The position numbers and the translations under genes are program-made. The notes under the pieces are model-generated. The model searched no databases. It was not told where the DNA came from and saw only the letters and a list, made by a program, of their open reading frames with translations. Of a stretch of 38,630 nt of DNA, positions 36,421-38,630 are shown piece by piece (position 1 is the stretch's first letter; the number at the start of each line of letters is the position of its first letter). The stretch is from Candidatus Yanofskybacteria bacterium RIFCSPLOWO2_02_FULL_41_13 (GTDB lineage: Bacteria; Patescibacteriota; Minisyncoccia; 2-02-FULL-40-12; GWA2-44-9): positions 105,006-143,635 of the forward strand of contig MGKQ01000001.1 of the NCBI GenBank assembly GCA_001795735.1, read 5' to 3'.

Positions 36421-38630
36421 TTATAACTCTGGCGTAGGCTCATCTGAAGGCTGGGGAGTTAATTCAGGCGTCGGATTAGGAGTCGTGGTCAGAGATGGCG
36501 AAGCCAAAGGATCCCTTACTATCAACAGCGAAGGAGGCGGCGATGGAGCCGGAGATCCTGAGACAGCAGGCGAAGGAGACGGGCTTGTCGACGGAGTCGG
36601 AGATGATGAAACTAAAGGATCCGGTGTCGACGACGGTGAAGGAGACGGGCTTACTGATGGATCGGCCTGCGGTGAGCTTGTCGAATCCGGTGTTGCCGAA
36701 GGAGACGGTAGGGACGTCGCCTGCTGAGGAACTCCGGTTGCATCTAATAACGCTTTCAACTGATCTCGGGTAACGCAGACATCTTCAAGACATAACTCTT
36801 TAGCCGTAAGCTTGTCGCTGATAAGGTTAGCCACTCTTATAATCCCCCGCTCAAATACTATTTCAAACATACTGGCGAATTTGGTAATAATTGCGCCGAA
36901 TAAATCACTCACCGACATTCCTTCATATATAGCTTCGACACTGGTTGAAGCACTCTGCATAATCTCAGCATCGGCAAGATCGGGTATCCAGTAACCGGGA
37001 CTGACAAAAGTCATTACCATACCGTAAGAACCGGAAGAAATTAATCCTTCTGACGAATCAATAGCAATACCAACAACTATACCTGCCCTTGTTGCCTTCA
37101 TAGCTACACCCGGAATACTTGAAGCCGTTAATCTATCTCCAACTTTAACTGAACCGTTCTCAAGAGATACTTTTACCTTAACCCTACCTGACAATGCGAC
37201 TGGCTGCTGTAGCTCTCCATCTTTAAAGTTTCTTCCTATGGTATTGAAATCGCTCGATTGACTGGCAAGCGAAACAACTCCAACCAGATAACTATCATAC
37301 GCTTGTTGAGTTTTGGTTATCTTTGCTATCCTGTCGCCTTTTTTAGTAAAGGTAAACTTAGATTCATCAAAAACCACAAGGTCTCCCGGCTCGAGATAAT
37401 CACTCGTTGGGTATATCTCCATATAGTCTCCGGCTGTTGGATCGCAATCAACTAGCTCCTGACCGGTTGTCTGGCCGGCAGTTGGATGACAAACGGCATT
37501 AGTCGAAACTGTTCCTAGCAAACTAACAAATATTTTTGAGGCACTTGCGATGTTGGCGGAAATACTGCCGACGACATACAAGTCAGAAGAGATTAATAAG
37601 TCAGAAGCATTAGTAATCCAATTAGATTCGGGAAGGGAGACTGTTGAGGTGCCGAATCTTGAGTAAGAGACGGTGGCCACAGTAGAACCGAGGCCGACGT
37701 TAATCGCGTTTGTGAATGTGGCATAGGATATGGAAGCAGTGCCGGATACTTCAAGTTCTACCGACGGAGAAGCAGTGAATATTCCCACTCCTTGACTGAC
37801 AAGACCGCCAGAACCATTTGATTGAGCATAGACGCTAATAAACGGTTCGCCATTAAGCTGGGCGATATATCGATGAACTCTGTCGATTGGTGAGGATGCA
37901 CTTACGATTGCATCTACCCAAACAACGGTTCCTGGGTTATCGTCAAAGGTTAATTGACCAAGCCTTAAGCTATCGATTGAGGTTTGGCCAGTAGCCCAAT
38001 CATGATTTATGGCTCCACCTTGAACTCTAAATCCTCCGGCAAAAGATGATGTGGCATTGATACCTCTGGTTTCGACTGAAGTGGAAGCTAGGAAGGTACC
38101 GATGACGGCTAGTTTATAGAATGGAGAAGAAGAACCTATCCCCACTCTTTGATTCCCTCCATCGACAAAGAATGTATTTGAGATACTGGCTGTTATTCCT
38201 GATGCGGACGCTATCTCAAAATACGCTTCAGGCGTAGTATCACCTAATCCGAATCTTCCCAGTGAGGTGGAGGAGAAGATGGCAAACATGGAGTTATTAG
38301 ATCGGTCATAGAATTCTACGTCATTGGAGAAGGAGGCTCCGGATTGGAATTCCCAGAAACCGGATACTGATTCATTCTCAGAGAGAGAAGCCGGGCCGCC
38401 TGATCCCCAGTCTAGTCTGACAAAGGCGGTAGAAGCTGAGTCAGTGAAAGTTACCGTAAAGTGGGAGGCGTCATAGGAGATGGAGCCATATCTTAGAGCG
38501 GGGGTAGCGCCTGAGTTGAAGATCTCTATGCCGGAGAAGGAGGAGGCGGATGAATCATCGGCAGTACAAGAGAAGACTCCTAGATCCCAGCCAAGGACAT
38601 CGTTTTCATCGTTACAGTCTCCGACGGTTG
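36421..38630 (-). CDS. Large surface/fibre-like protein, 5' end beyond window; Ser/Pro-rich C-terminus
   Basis: ORF stays open upstream of the annotated Met (38289) to the window edge (...TVGDCNDENDVLGWDLGVFSCTADDS...); repeated FLASTSV/GIGSSSP modules; C-terminal SPSPSPSSTPDPLVSSSPTPSTSPSPSP. Confidence 0.82.
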   Translation of the reverse strand, partial: TVGDCNDENDVLGWDLGVFSCTADDSSASSFSGIEIFNSGATPALRYGSISYDASHFTVTFTDSASTAFVRLDWGSGGPASLSENESVSGFWEFQSGASFSNDVEFYDRSNNSMFAIFSSTSLGRFGLGDTTPEAYFEIASASGITASISNTFFVDGGNQRVGIGSSSPFYKLAVIGTFLASTSVETRGINATSSFAGGFRVQGGAINHDWATGQTSIDSLRLGQLTFDDNPGTVVWVDAIVSASSPIDRVHRYIAQLNGEPFISVYAQSNGSGGLVSQGVGIFTASPSVELEVSGTASISYATFTNAINVGLGSTVATVSYSRFGTSTVSLPESNWITNASDLLISSDLYVVGSISANIASASKIFVSLLGTVSTNAVCHPTAGQTTGQELVDCDPTAGDYMEIYPTSDYLEPGDLVVFDESKFTFTKKGDRIAKITKTQQAYDSYLVGVVSLASQSSDFNTIGRNFKDGELQQPVALSGRVKVKVSLENGSVKVGDRLTASSIPGVAMKATRAGIVVGIAIDSSEGLISSGSYGMVMTFVSPGYWIPDLADAEIMQSASTSVEAIYEGMSVSDLFGAIITKFASMFEIVFERGIIRVANLISDKLTAKELCLEDVCVTRDQLKALLDATGVPQQATSLPSPSATPDSTSSPQADPSVSPSPSPSSTPDPLVSSSPTPSTSPSPSPAVSGSPAPSPPPSLLIVRDPLASPSLTTTPNPTPELTPQPSDEPTPEL

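Noticed and set aside
36485-36773. Plus ORFs of 80 and 92 aa
   Set aside because: Antisense reading of the Ser/Pro-rich repeat tail of the minus surface protein.
1-38630. Alternative genetic code with UGA reassigned
   Set aside because: RF2 with SPF/GGQ motifs is present and TGA terminates several ORFs normally.

Overview
The window looks like a chromosomal segment of a Candidate Phyla Radiation (Patescibacteria-like) bacterium. This is inferred from the gene families (DUF4012, multi-LamG secreted proteins, CPR-type HTH protein, compact prfB-ftsE-ftsX cluster) and not proven. Housekeeping content: DsbA-like oxidoreductase, CorA, adenosylhomocysteinase, FtsE/FtsX, a short RF2, two FtsH paralogs, FtsB/DivIC-like protein, LepA, and tRNA-Gln(CTG), tRNA-Thr(CGT), tRNA-Gly(CCC). 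Accessory content: (i) a tRNA-Gln-adjacent island with an EcoRI-family adenine methylase split by a frameshift, a DUF262+HNH nuclease, a probable serine-recombinase remnant and a NYN-domain protein; (ii) a compositionally distinct ABC transporter bracketed by 26-bp perfect inverted repeats inside 42-bp direct repeats; (iii) a 73-bp palindromic element in two copies with compensatory changes, one of them in frame inside a DUF4012 gene; (iv) a PaaX/Cas2-like gene bracketed by a 38-bp perfect palindrome and its half copy; (v) two tandem multi-LamG genes with near-constant linkers and divergent cores; (vi) an unexplained + strand structured-RNA candidate at about 33.29-33.50 kb. No CRISPR array or rRNA was seen. 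All calls are by eye from sequence; no searches were run.
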